A stretch of 64,000 nt of DNA from Methylocystis sp. (GTDB taxonomy: Bacteria; Pseudomonadota; Alphaproteobacteria; Rhizobiales; Beijerinckiaceae), in contig JADCCX010000033.1 of NCBI GenBank assembly GCA_020252485.1, forward strand, positions 1 to 64,000, given 5' to 3'. A program made the translations under genes and the position numbers. Under the pieces are notes generated by a model. It saw nothing but the letters and a program-made list of their open reading frames with translations, had not been told where the DNA came from and ran no database searches. Positions 17,728 through 28,582 of this stretch are shown piece by piece (position 1 is the stretch's first letter; each line of letters opens with the position of its first letter).

Positions 17728-18625
17728 CGCCGGCGTGGCGAAGACCCGGGCCTATTCGCCCGGGCGTGAAGCATGGCGCCGGTTCCGGCGCCATCGCCTT
17801 GCCACGATCAGCGCGGGCATCCTCCTGGTCATGATAACGGCCATCCTGCTGGGGCCCTTCATCTGGCGGGTGCCGATCAACGAGATCGACTTTACGGCGC
17901 GGCTGTCGACTCCGTCGATGAAGCATCCCTTCGGCACGGACGATCTCGGCCAGGATCTGCTGTCGCGCATGCTTTATGGCGGCCGGATTTCGCTGGCCGT
18001 CGGCTTTGCGGCGATGTTCGTGGCGCTCACGATCGGCACGATCATCGGGGCGATCGCCGGGATGTCGCGCGGCTGGCTCGGCACGGCCCTGATGTGGGTG
18101 ACGGACCTCTTTTTGTCCTTGCCGCAATTGCCGCTGCTGCTGCTCGTGATTTATCTCTTCCGGGATGCGCTGAAAGCCACCTTCGGACCGGAGGGCGGGG
18201 TTTTCGTGCTGATCGTCGTGGTGATCGGCGGTCTCCGCTGGATGCCGGTCGCGCGGCTGGTGCGGGCGCAGTTTCTTTCCCTGCGGGAGAAGGAATTCGT
18301 GGAGGCCGCAAGGGCGCTGGGCGCCTCGCGCCTGCGCATGGTGGTGCGGCACATCCTTCCTAACGCGCTGGGCCCCGTCATCATCGCCGCGACGATCGAT
18401 GTGGCCGCGGCGATCCTGGCGGAATCGACCCTGTCCTTCCTGGGGCTCGGCTTCCCGCCGGATATCCCCACCTGGGGGCGCATCCTCTACGATTCCAAGG
18501 ATTATCTCGATATCGCGCCGCATTGGGCGCTGTTCCCGGGGGCGGCGATCTTCATCGCGGTGGTGACCATCAACTTCATTGGCGACGGGTTGCGCGATGC
18601 GCTCGATGCGCGGCGGGTGATCTGA
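17693..18625 (+). CDS. Dipeptide-type ABC permease (DppC-like)
   Basis: A 310-residue permease. The short N-terminal region is followed by a membrane helix starting near residue 38, the segment HPFGTDDLGQDLLSRMLYGGR typical of DppC/OppC, and the coupling loop FVEAARALGASRLRMVVRHILPN. ATG 17693 overlaps the preceding gene by 35 bp; GTG 17735, 8 bp after that stop, is an equally reasonable start that would remove 14 residues. Confidence 0.9.
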   Translation: MAGSTPASLTADAGVAKTRAYSPGREAWRRFRRHRLATISAGILLVMITAILLGPFIWRVPINEIDFTARLSTPSMKHPFGTDDLGQDLLSRMLYGGRISLAVGFAAMFVALTIGTIIGAIAGMSRGWLGTALMWVTDLFLSLPQLPLLLLVIYLFRDALKATFGPEGGVFVLIVVVIGGLRWMPVARLVRAQFLSLREKEFVEAARALGASRLRMVVRHILPNALGPVIIAATIDVAAAILAESTLSFLGLGFPPDIPTWGRILYDSKDYLDIAPHWALFPGAAIFIAVVTINFIGDGLRDALDARRVI

Positions 18626-18627
18626 GC

Positions 18628-20608
<1,981 letters not shown>

Positions 20609-20720
20609 GCCGGGTGCCGGGTTAGCGCGTGACGTCCCAGGACCTGTGGCGCTGACCGGCAGCAGGGAGAAGGGCCAAGCTTCGCGGCAACCCTCATCGG
20701 CACCCCCCGATCACCAGCCA

Positions 20721-21299
20721 TCAACCCGCGATGACACCGACAATCACAGTGCCCCAGGTGGTTAGCAGAATGTGCCCGAATGGGACCGCCGGCGTAAATC
20801 CAAGCACGGCAACGGGACTGTTTGAACGGACCTGCACGGCGGCCATGGCAGCTGTCATGGTCATGGCGCCCGCAAGTCCGCCGAGCAGCAGCAGGGGATT
20901 CATCTTCAGCACGTAGCGTCCGAAGAAAAGGCCGACGATCATCGGGGTCGTGGTGACAACGATGCCCCCGAGAAAAAGGCCGATCCCGGCTTCCCTCAGG
21001 GCTGCGAACATGCGCTCGCCCGCTGCGCGAGCCTCGCATTCGGCAACCGTGCATCCGATCAACGGGCTGTTCGGACCGATGCGAAACGCACGCAATTCGA
21101 ACGGCCGCCAACCGGAGACGATGCCGGGGGCCTGGCGGACAAAGCCCAATTCCTTTTCGAGCTTCAGGGCCTCTGCGGAGAGATCAACGCCCAGAAGCTT
21201 CGGCGCAAGATCGCTGATGAACCAGATGGTGATGACCGTGCCGGAAATGTAGCAAACGGCATCGGCGACCGCGATGTGACTGATGAGGCGCGCTTTCAA
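20721..21299 (-). pseudogene. Degenerate AspT-like antiporter remnant
   Basis: A 192-codon reading frame related to the neighbouring full-length AspT. It begins inside the family's first conserved region (ADAVCYISGTVITIWFISDLAP aligns with the SYGITYIWGTVGIVLITKYLP part of the intact protein). After about 85 residues it jumps to the C-terminal membrane block (FLGGIVVTTTPMIVGLFFGRYVLKMNPLLLLGGLAGA). The N-terminal membrane half, the cytoplasmic TrkA_C-like repeat and several helices are missing. The only start at the 5' end is TTG, with no ribosome site, and an in-frame stop lies at 21354-21356. An internal in-frame deletion plus 5' truncation explains it. It lies downstream of aspT on the same strand. 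Confidence 0.75.
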
Positions 21300-21439
21300 T
21301 GCCCGAACCAGACCACCAGAAGCCTCCCATGGTTCCGACTGAACCGAGCCCGCTTAAGGGCGGTTCAGGCCCGGCTGCGCCGCACAATAAATCCGCGCTG
21401 GAGCCCATGAGGCTGCAACGCGGATCGGAAAGGTTGATC

Positions 21440-21464
21440 GCATTCAGGCTTTGCGCCTGAATGC
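21440..21464 (-). terminator. Probable terminator hairpin after aspT
   Basis: A perfect 10-bp stem gcattcaggc / gcctgaatgc with a 5-base loop lies 20 bp beyond the aspT stop. The T-run after it on the minus strand is weak, so termination efficiency is uncertain. Confidence 0.5.
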
Positions 21465-21483
21465 GGCTGTTTCAGTAACCAGC

Positions 21484-23184
21484 CTAGTTGGCAAGCACCA
21501 TCGCGAAGTAGCCAAACACTGTCAGCAGCACGCCGGACACCGCATAGGCCACCGGGAACCCGATCCAGGGCACGTTGGACTGGATCTCCACGGCTGCTTC
21601 ACGGCATGGCCCCGAGTGGCTGCGCGCCCCGGCAACACCGCCCATCAGCACGGCGGGGTTCAGCTTGAAGATATGCAGGCCGATGGCCCAAACCAGAACG
21701 GGCGGAATCGAACAGGCGATGAACCCGACCACGAAGATCTTCAGCGCCAGAATACCGGTCAATTGCGCCAGCAGCGAGTTGCCGGCATTGATGCCGACGA
21801 TGGCCACGAAAACGACCAGGCCGAGATCCTCCAGCACATTCCGCGCCGCCGTCGGCGTGTTTCCGAAGAAGCGAAGACGGGAGGAAAGCGACGACACGAT
21901 AATGCCGGAGACCAGCAGGCCGCCCGCGTTGCCAAGGCCGACAGAAGCGCCGAAGGCCGGAAACTGGATAGCCCCGATGAGGAAGCCAAGGATCATGCCG
22001 ATGGAGAGCGTGAGCAGATCGGTGGCCACGCTTGGCCGGACGACCCGGCCGAACATCGCGCCGACGCTGCTGATGGCGCTCTTGAGGCCGACAACGGTGA
22101 CAATGTCCATCCGTTGCAGCTTTGTGTTGGCGCCGATCGGGATCGGCACGCCGCCGCGTTCAAGGGCAACCACCTGAAGCTGATTCACGCCGGGAATGGC
22201 GCGCATTTCGGCAGGCGTCTTCGCCAGAATCTCCTTGTTGGTGACAAGGACATCGGCACGGTCGAGCTGGATGTCGAGGGCAGCCTGGTCGGCGACTTCC
22301 GGGCCAATCAAGCCCATCTTCTGTGTCAGTGCTTCTGCCCTGCCGCCAAGCGCGATCACGTCGCCGAGCTTGAGCGTGACGTCAGAGCCGACGCCGATTG
22401 GCTCGCCGTTGCGCAGCACGTTGCCAACCCGGTATTCTGGATTCTCGCGCAGCAAATCACCAATGGTGCGGCCATCCCATTTGGCGTTCTCCAGCCTGTA
22501 GGCGCGCGCGCCGGTTGCGCGCCAGCCGGTGACGGCGGGTCCGTCGCCGCTGGCGACGCCATGTTCCTTCTCATATTCCTTGGCGGAAACACGGGCATCG
22601 ATGCCCCACCAGCGGGGCAGATACTTGGTGATCAGGACGATGCCGACCGTGCCCCAGATATAGGTGATGCCGTAGGACAGCGCGATCATGGCGCTGACAT
22701 CATTGGCGGTCGTGCCCGGAGGCAAGTTCAGGACACCGGATGCGGCGGCCTGTTCCGCCGAACCGATGGCGGCCGACATGGTCTGCGAGCCGGCCAGAAT
22801 GCCGCCTGCGGCGCCCGGCGGCAGCTCGAAAAACTTCGTGCCAAAGACCGTGATCGCCAGCCCGACAAAACAGCTGACAATGGCGAGAAGCGTGAACTTC
22901 AGGCCATCGCCGCCAAGGCTGTTGAGGAATGACGGGCCGACCCTGAGGCCCACGCCATACATGAAGAGATAATAGAAGAGCAGGCGCGCGAAATTATCGA
23001 GCTGGAGCTTATGGCCGTAAACCGAGGCCCAGACCGAAAGGCAGCAGCCGACGATGATCGCCGACGCCACCATGCCGAGGCCGTAGCCCGCGATCGTCTG
23101 GCGTCCGATCCAGACCGCCAAACCGACGGTCAGGAACAGAAGAATGTAAGGATTCGAGGCGAGAAATGCGAAAAACGCTGACAT
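21484..23184 (-). CDS. aspT: AspT-family amino-acid antiporter
   Basis: A 566-residue membrane antiporter of the aspartate:alanine exchanger family. The order is an N-terminal membrane half (about residues 1-190, with GGILAGSQTMSAAIGSA), a cytoplasmic part with two TrkA_C-like repeats (about 200-370), and a second membrane half (about 385-566) with a duplicated conserved block. Known AspT exchanges aspartate for alanine and, coupled to a decarboxylase, makes proton-motive force or counters acid. The last conserved motif is slightly unusual (GGVAGARSHSGP where relatives show a T-rich stretch). It lies 3 bp after the decarboxylase gene, so the two should be co-expressed. The exchanged pair may differ from Asp/Ala given the partner enzyme. 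Confidence 0.85.
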   Translation of the reverse strand: MSAFFAFLASNPYILLFLTVGLAVWIGRQTIAGYGLGMVASAIIVGCCLSVWASVYGHKLQLDNFARLLFYYLFMYGVGLRVGPSFLNSLGGDGLKFTLLAIVSCFVGLAITVFGTKFFELPPGAAGGILAGSQTMSAAIGSAEQAAASGVLNLPPGTTANDVSAMIALSYGITYIWGTVGIVLITKYLPRWWGIDARVSAKEYEKEHGVASGDGPAVTGWRATGARAYRLENAKWDGRTIGDLLRENPEYRVGNVLRNGEPIGVGSDVTLKLGDVIALGGRAEALTQKMGLIGPEVADQAALDIQLDRADVLVTNKEILAKTPAEMRAIPGVNQLQVVALERGGVPIPIGANTKLQRMDIVTVVGLKSAISSVGAMFGRVVRPSVATDLLTLSIGMILGFLIGAIQFPAFGASVGLGNAGGLLVSGIIVSSLSSRLRFFGNTPTAARNVLEDLGLVVFVAIVGINAGNSLLAQLTGILALKIFVVGFIACSIPPVLVWAIGLHIFKLNPAVLMGGVAGARSHSGPCREAAVEIQSNVPWIGFPVAYAVSGVLLTVFGYFAMVLAN

Positions 23185-23187
23185 TGT

Positions 23188-25899
23188 TCACTTCCCCATA
23201 CGCTTGGCGAGAGCGGCGGGCGTGATCAGTTTCAGGCCCTTCTCGCGTTCGTAACCGTGAATTTCCTTCACATCGAGCTTTCGCATGAACTCGATCGTGT
23301 GGCTGGTGACCACCTGGCCGGGCACAAGGATCGGGAAGCCCGGCGGATAGGGAATGACGAAATTGGACGACACCATCGGCGGTCCGTTCTTCAGCCGTTC
23401 GTCGCATTCCTTGCCGAAGATCGGCACATATTCGCATTCATCCGCCTTGTAGGCGCAGTAGAATGCGCTGCGCATGTCGCCTTCGACCGTGTGCTTGCCG
23501 GCATCCTTGCGGAAGGCGGGGTGGAAGGCCGAGAAATCCGGCAGATCCGGCACATCGGTCATCAGCGAGGTGACGCGCTTGGCGAATGCCTTGCGCCCGG
23601 CTTCGCCGCCCTGGGCGAGATTTTTCTCGATACCGTTGCAGATCTCGACCAGCACCCGGATCAGATGGGCCACATCGCTGCGCGTGTTGTTGATGTTGGA
23701 CTGCAGCAGCACGGAGTTGCGTGAAGTCTTGTTGAGCTGGATATTGAACTCTGCGGCCAGAATGCCCTTGAACTGCGTGCCGTCAAAGCCGGCGGTTCCA
23801 CAGATCAGCGTCATCCGGGTCGGATCGAGCAGGAACTCATCCTCCCGCACCGACTTCAGGGCGTCGGCCCAGGTGATGCCAGGCGTCAGGAAATCCTTGA
23901 ACCCGGATTGCCGGAACTTCTCCGGGATCATCTGATCGGCGCCCGCCACCGAGAAATACTTCGAGATCAGGGGATGCTCGGCAATGGCCCCGCGGATGGC
24001 CAGCGCGATCTCGATCGCGTTCAGCACCAGGCCATAGCCTTCAAGCTCCATCTGCCGCCGCGCCACATCGATCGATGCGATCAACTGCTGGTTCGGGCTG
24101 GTGGAGGCATGGGTGAAGATGGCCTCGTGGAACTGGGCTTCGATCGTGCCGAAATCCACGTCCTTGACGACAACCATCGAGCCCTGCCGGATGGCCGACA
24201 GACTCTTGTGGGTCGAACTGGTCTGATAAACCCGGAGCCGCACGGCGCGCGGATCCGGGACAAGCCGCGTGGCCATCAGCGCTTCGTCCGTCGGGTTCTT
24301 GCCAAGCTTGGCCTGCTGCGCCTCATAGGCCTTCAGCGCCTCGGGCGAAGCGAGATAGGCTTCGATGTCGGCGGCAGCGCCCATGGCGGTGCGCGGGCGC
24401 AGCAAGGGCGACCAGCGGGCGAAAGCCGACCAGGCCTCATCCCACAGGAAGACGACATCCGGCTTGATGGCCAGACACTCCTCCATGACGCGCCGCGTGT
24501 TGTACATGTGCCCGTCGAAGGTGCAGTTGGTCAGATCGACCATCCTCAACCGGTCGAGGCGGCCTTCCGCCTTGAGGGCCAGCATCGCCGCCTTGACCGT
24601 CGCCAGAGGCACAGCCCCGTACATCGAGAACTCGGTGAGCGGAAAGGCCTCGACATAGAGCGGCTGCGCGCCGGCCAGGACGCATCCATAATGGTGCGAC
24701 TTGTGGCAATTGCGGTCGAGGATGACGATGTCGCCCGGCGCGCAGAGCGCCTGATGCACCATCTTGTTCGAGGTGCTGGTGCCGTTGGTCACGAAGAAGG
24801 CATGATCCCCGCCAAAGGCCCGCGCCGCGAGCTCCTGCGCCTTCTTGATGTTTCCGGTCGGCTCCAGAAGCGAATCCAGCCCGCCGGTCGTGGCGGAGGA
24901 TTCAGCCAGGAACAGATTGATCCCGTAGAACTCTCCCATATCCCGGATCCAGTCCGACTTGAAGATCGACTTGCCGCGGGCGATCGGCAGCGCATGGAAG
25001 GTGCCGATCGGGCGTTTGGCGTAGTTCTTGAGATTGTCGAAGAACGGCGACTGGAAGCGGTCCTGGATGCCTTCCAGAATGGCCAGATGCAGTTCCAGCG
25101 GCTCCTCCACCGAATAGAACATCCGCCGCACCACGTTGGCTTCGGGATCGCCGGCAAGCTTCTCCACATCCCGGTCGCTCAGCAGAAAGAGGTCCAGTTC
25201 CGGACGCATCCGCTTCAGAATCTTGCACAAACCAAGCGCCGTGCGATCCGCGCTGGCATCCTCAAACGCTGGATCGAGGAGTGATCGCAGCACGGGCACG
25301 TTGTGGCGCGAATGCAGAGCGAAGCCCTGAGAGGCGACAACCGAAAGGATCGAGGGATTGAGCGCAGCAGCACAGAATGCGTCCTCGAACGAGCCGACAA
25401 AAACCGGCTCATAGATGAAGCTGTCTTCGGGACGGCGCAGACGCCGGATCTCGCTCGCGAGCCCGGCCCATTTGGCCTGCGGAGCCGCCGAAACCAACAG
25501 AACCTCGAAATAGGGGCGCGCGTTGGAATGATGCGGCGCGAAGGTCAGGTCTGCGTCGCTCTCATCTCCCTGTTCCGCCTGATCCGAGCCGACGCGATAG
25601 GACTTGTCGAGCAACTTCGTGCTGATGCGGCGGGCTGCGGCGGCGCTTCCGGCGGCGTCATCGGCCGCAACGCGGTCCAGCAAGGCCGCCATCTGGCGTG
25701 TCCCGGGAAAAGCGAAAAACTCCTCGGTGACCGTAGCTTCTTCAAGCGCGTGCATAACCTCGGCCTGACTGGCATGGCCGGCCTGCCAGGCATCGCAACT
25801 CGCCGTGATCCGGCGCCAGCGGTCAGCGCGCGCCGAAGGGGCGGAGAACAATTGATCCGCACGCGGAGCCGCGCTCATGAAATCAGTTTTATTAGCCAT
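23188..25899 (-). CDS. Orn/Lys/Arg decarboxylase family PLP enzyme
   Basis: A 903-residue fold-type-I PLP enzyme of the inducible ornithine/lysine/arginine decarboxylase group, longer than the usual 710-760. Residues 1-125 are an unassigned N-terminal extension. About 125-265 resembles the receiver-like wing domain. The PLP core follows: VTNGTSTSNK (cofactor phosphate), DRNCHKSHHYG, DEAWSAFARW (Asp for the pyridine N) and the Schiff-base lysine in STHKSLSA (Lys565). The C-terminal decarboxylase domain contains IPYPPGFPILVPG. It should decarboxylate an amino acid in the cytoplasm while the AspT-family antiporter 3 bp downstream swaps substrate and product. Substrate is not decided. GGGGAAAG lies upstream of the ATG. 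Confidence 0.85.
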   Translation of the reverse strand: MANKTDFMSAAPRADQLFSAPSARADRWRRITASCDAWQAGHASQAEVMHALEEATVTEEFFAFPGTRQMAALLDRVAADDAAGSAAAARRISTKLLDKSYRVGSDQAEQGDESDADLTFAPHHSNARPYFEVLLVSAAPQAKWAGLASEIRRLRRPEDSFIYEPVFVGSFEDAFCAAALNPSILSVVASQGFALHSRHNVPVLRSLLDPAFEDASADRTALGLCKILKRMRPELDLFLLSDRDVEKLAGDPEANVVRRMFYSVEEPLELHLAILEGIQDRFQSPFFDNLKNYAKRPIGTFHALPIARGKSIFKSDWIRDMGEFYGINLFLAESSATTGGLDSLLEPTGNIKKAQELAARAFGGDHAFFVTNGTSTSNKMVHQALCAPGDIVILDRNCHKSHHYGCVLAGAQPLYVEAFPLTEFSMYGAVPLATVKAAMLALKAEGRLDRLRMVDLTNCTFDGHMYNTRRVMEECLAIKPDVVFLWDEAWSAFARWSPLLRPRTAMGAAADIEAYLASPEALKAYEAQQAKLGKNPTDEALMATRLVPDPRAVRLRVYQTSSTHKSLSAIRQGSMVVVKDVDFGTIEAQFHEAIFTHASTSPNQQLIASIDVARRQMELEGYGLVLNAIEIALAIRGAIAEHPLISKYFSVAGADQMIPEKFRQSGFKDFLTPGITWADALKSVREDEFLLDPTRMTLICGTAGFDGTQFKGILAAEFNIQLNKTSRNSVLLQSNINNTRSDVAHLIRVLVEICNGIEKNLAQGGEAGRKAFAKRVTSLMTDVPDLPDFSAFHPAFRKDAGKHTVEGDMRSAFYCAYKADECEYVPIFGKECDERLKNGPPMVSSNFVIPYPPGFPILVPGQVVTSHTIEFMRKLDVKEIHGYEREKGLKLITPAALAKRMGK

Positions 25900-26016
25900 C
25901 TTAATGTCTTTCCCCGTTCTCAGTTTGACGTCTTCGCATTGGTATAAAGCTACCCTAATTCAATCAGCACATTGAGCGAAATCAAAAACAGGAGGCAGAG
26001 GAATAAGTAGAAATAC

Positions 26017-26655
26017 TTAATTTTCTAAGGGAATGAGTTTTGTCAGAAATTCTTGCTTGACTCCTTTAGCCAACCAAAAAGATCGCTGAAAAGATCCCCG
26101 GAAGCTTGCTGCTGCTTTGCCCTCTCGAAGAGAGATACTATTTCCTGATATCGTGGCGGATCGGCTCAGGGACCGGAATCCATATCCTTTACGCCGGCGT
26201 GAAATCGGGTCTTCTGTCGCTGGTAACTGGGCTGGTAACCCGGCCGCGCCATCACAAGTGCGATGCAACGATCGGCCAGAGAAAGTCCCATGAACGACGA
26301 ACCGAATCTGGCCGCCAGCGACCCTGCCGTTCCGCCAGAGGGCGCGGCTGACGGTGGCGGGCGAGACACCGGTGATCCTGGCGATCTGCTTGCCGGGCAT
26401 CTTCTCGCGCCGCAGCGCCACGATCTCATCGCGAACGCTTTCCGGCGTAGGGCGGCGGAGCCTGTGGGGCCGCGATGAGCGGTCCGCCAGGCCGGCGGCG
26501 CCCTCGGCCTCAAACCGAGCCATCCATTTGCGCACTGTCCGCGGGCAGACGCCTGCGGCTTGTGCGGCGGCCTTCGGCGTCTGCCCGCTCATCACACGGC
26601 GCGCGATCACCTCTCGACCAAGCGGTGTGGATCGCGCATTCTTGTGAACGTTCAT
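26017..26655 (-). pseudogene. Truncated IS481-type transposase
   Basis: The first 100 or so codons (start MNVHKNARSTPLGRE at 26655) are a clear IS481-family N-terminus. They hold two helix-turn-helix units with AAAQAAGVCPRTVRKWMARF and KQIARITGVSPATVSRAL. After that the reading no longer resembles the family: the DDE catalytic core is absent and the remainder (to 26017) looks like unrelated or rearranged DNA. GGAG precedes the ATG. A likely element end lies near 26680-26700. It is a remnant between the decarboxylase operon and the FUSC gene. Confidence 0.75.
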
Positions 26656-26812
26656 CCGGCTTCTCCTGACGTTGCTGACGTGTTGCAACCTCAGTCTCCG
26701 ACGGCGGACCCGGATGGACAACCTATTGAAAGCTCACAGCTAGAGCATGGCGCGATGAGACCTCGGCCTTGAGGATGAAACCACCCAATTCGGCAAGGAT
26801 TTTTCTGCCCAC

Positions 26813-27775
26813 ATGACATTGGCCCTTTCCTGGCATTGGCCGCGCCGAGCGGCGCTGCTTTACTGCTTCAAGGTCGCCATCGCGGCGATGCTTGGCTACA
26901 TGCTCGCCCTGGGTGGAACCGAGTCCGCAGTTTACGCCACGATGAGCGCTGCTCTCATCGTGGGAGCAAGCCGCGGCGAAGACATCATGACATCGCGTAA
27001 CCGGGTCAGGGGGACTCTCGCCGGCATGGTGGCCGGTATTGTCCTGGCCTTCATGCCGATACCGCCCGCTCTGGCTGTGGCGATCGGCGTCGGCGGCACG
27101 GCCTATCTTTGCGCCGTATTCGGCTGGGGCGTGTCAGCAACGCGGGTCGGCGCTGCGCTGTGTTCGGTGATGATATTGATCCATACCCATGATGCCATTC
27201 AGTACAGTGTCGTGCGGTTCAGCAATACGCTCATCGGGATCGCCGTGGGTCTGGCGGTCAGTTATCTTTTGCTCCCAATCCGGGGCCGCGAGGCTGTCGC
27301 CCATGCTGCCGAGGGCAGCCTGGCGGCAGCAGGCGAGATGCTCGCCCAACTGGCAAGCGCCAGGCAGCCGCTGCCGATCGGCTTGTATGTGGCGATGCTG
27401 GACCGTGTGCTCGACCTCGAAAAAGCGGTGCGTGACGGTCGACGGGAGTTCAGCAAGGGGAATGAAGAACTGATCGAGACGGCGCGTCACGTCGGTTTGG
27501 TGTGCGCAGGCGCGCTGACGGCCGCAATGGCCCATTCCGATCTGTGCAACAGCCCGGAAGCGATGGAGGCAGCGGCTCCGCTTTTAGCAAACGCCGAACG
27601 ATTGGCGGCGAGAGCAAAAGCGAATGCGACCGACGCAATAACGATTTCCGGCGTCTCATCCATCGCAGGTTCCACCCTATCCAATATCGGTTCTGCTGCG
27701 GATACGATCACCCTCCAAGGGCTTGCTCTGGGCCTGCGCAAGATTGAGTTCGCACTGGATGCGTTGGGGCGCTGA
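26813..27775 (+). CDS. FUSC family membrane protein
   Basis: A 320-residue protein of the FUSC / aromatic-acid-exporter type. The N-terminal half has about five to six hydrophobic segments (residues 15-160) with the family pattern FKVAIAAMLGYMLAL, an internal RVRGTLAGMVAGIVLAF and FSNTLIGIAVGLAVSYLLLP. The C-terminal 150 residues are a soluble alpha-helical domain. Relatives export aromatic acids or similar amphiphiles. It is a single-gene unit just left of the island boundary; its 3' flank (27841 onward) is the duplicated tRNA flank. Confidence 0.8.
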   Translation: MTLALSWHWPRRAALLYCFKVAIAAMLGYMLALGGTESAVYATMSAALIVGASRGEDIMTSRNRVRGTLAGMVAGIVLAFMPIPPALAVAIGVGGTAYLCAVFGWGVSATRVGAALCSVMILIHTHDAIQYSVVRFSNTLIGIAVGLAVSYLLLPIRGREAVAHAAEGSLAAAGEMLAQLASARQPLPIGLYVAMLDRVLDLEKAVRDGRREFSKGNEELIETARHVGLVCAGALTAAMAHSDLCNSPEAMEAAAPLLANAERLAARAKANATDAITISGVSSIAGSTLSNIGSAADTITLQGLALGLRKIEFALDALGR

Positions 27776-27840
27776 TAAATGGGCGAGCAGGTGTGATAAA
27801 CTTGGAGTTCCTGACCTTCTCCGTTCAGCTCTGGGAACAG

Positions 27841-28058
27841 TCGAAAATCCCGAGCCGCGTCAGGTTCTCACCCGCTCAAACCGTTTCATTCGATCAGGAG
27901 CCGTTTCATTCAAGCACACGCCTCTCGACACCCCGGCCGCACCCAAGACATTTCGGGGTGCGCCGCGATTGGAGCGCTGTAAGCTTCAAGTCATTGAAAT
28001 ATTTGGGAAAGAATGGTGCCCAGAGCCGGAATCGAACCAGCGACACTGCGATTTTCAA
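27841..28058. repeat. Left island boundary: duplicated tRNA-Phe 3' end and flank (att site)
   Basis: This 218-bp stretch matches 49584-49801 over its full length without net insertion, with roughly two dozen mismatches by eye. The last 47 bp (28012-28058) are identical. They correspond to the 3' CCA end, T-arm, variable loop and 3' anticodon stem of tRNA-Phe. After 28058 the match stops abruptly, so this is the crossover-side edge. The gap 27776-28312 holds no gene other than this repeat and the operator below. Confidence 0.85.
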
Positions 28059-28262
28059 CAAGGCTTGGATGGGCTTCAAATTGTAGAGAACCGTTTCGGT
28101 CTGTTTCGGCAAAATATTGAAATCGTTTGCTCTGGCGCTCCGGATCGCCATCGATCCGCTTTGATGCATTTCAATCAAGCAACAGCGTTTCCGCACCCAT
28201 GAAAAACCCAGCCCCTTGATGCCGGGGCGAAGCAAATGAGGGCACGCGGGTTGAGTATACGT

Positions 28263-28277
28263 AATGACAATGTCATT
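28263..28277. promoter_or_regulatory. Palindromic operator candidate before tacA
   Basis: The perfect 15-bp palindrome aatgaca-a-tgtcatt lies 35 bp upstream of the antitoxin ATG. DUF1778/TacA antitoxins are ribbon-helix-helix proteins that bind such palindromes with their toxin to autoregulate the operon, so this is the likely site. Confidence 0.55.
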
Positions 28278-28312
28278 GCAATGGGATATAGATGCGTCTA
28301 AGGAGATGGATC

Positions 28313-28582
28313 ATGCCCGCAATCGCTCGCGATACGCTCAATATGCGGATTAAGCCTGAAGATCGCAGCCTCTTTGATTGGGCGGCGAAAGCGCAGGGCA
28401 AGACCCGCACCGATTTCATTCTGGAAGCCGCCCGTCGCGCTGCCGAGGAGGCGCTCCTGGATCGCACGCTCGTACAGGTGAGCTCCACAGCCTATGATGA
28501 ATTCATTGCGCGCCTGGATGCTCGCCCAAGCCCGAACGAGCGTCTGAAGAAGACGATTCAATCCAAGGCTCCCTGGGAATGA
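28313..28582 (+). CDS. tacA: DUF1778/TacA-type antitoxin
   Basis: An 89-residue ribbon-helix-helix antitoxin. The N-terminal part (ARDTLNMRIKPEDRSLFDWAA) forms the RHH DNA-binding motif, followed by GKTRTDFILEAARRAAEEALLD. The C-terminal tail binds and blocks the toxin's acetyl-CoA site in characterised TacA proteins. The start at 28313 is set by AAGGAG 7 bp upstream; an earlier ATG at 28292 has no ribosome site. Its stop overlaps the toxin start (ATGA). Confidence 0.87.
   Translation: MPAIARDTLNMRIKPEDRSLFDWAAKAQGKTRTDFILEAARRAAEEALLDRTLVQVSSTAYDEFIARLDARPSPNERLKKTIQSKAPWE

Noticed and set aside
21451-22932. A 493-codon open frame on the plus strand opposite aspT
   Set aside because: It mirrors a clear AspT-family gene; the His/Asp/Arg-rich composition is typical of an antisense frame in GC-rich DNA.
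23908-25284. A 458-codon open frame opposite the decarboxylase
   Set aside because: It is antisense to a well-recognised PLP enzyme and has no domain or ribosome site.
28014-28058. A second tRNA-Phe gene
   Set aside because: Only the 3' part is present; the 5' acceptor strand, D-arm and half of the anticodon stem are missing.
27723-28202. A 159-codon frame running over the left island boundary
   Set aside because: It crosses the FUSC stop region and the tRNA-derived repeat and has no family resemblance.
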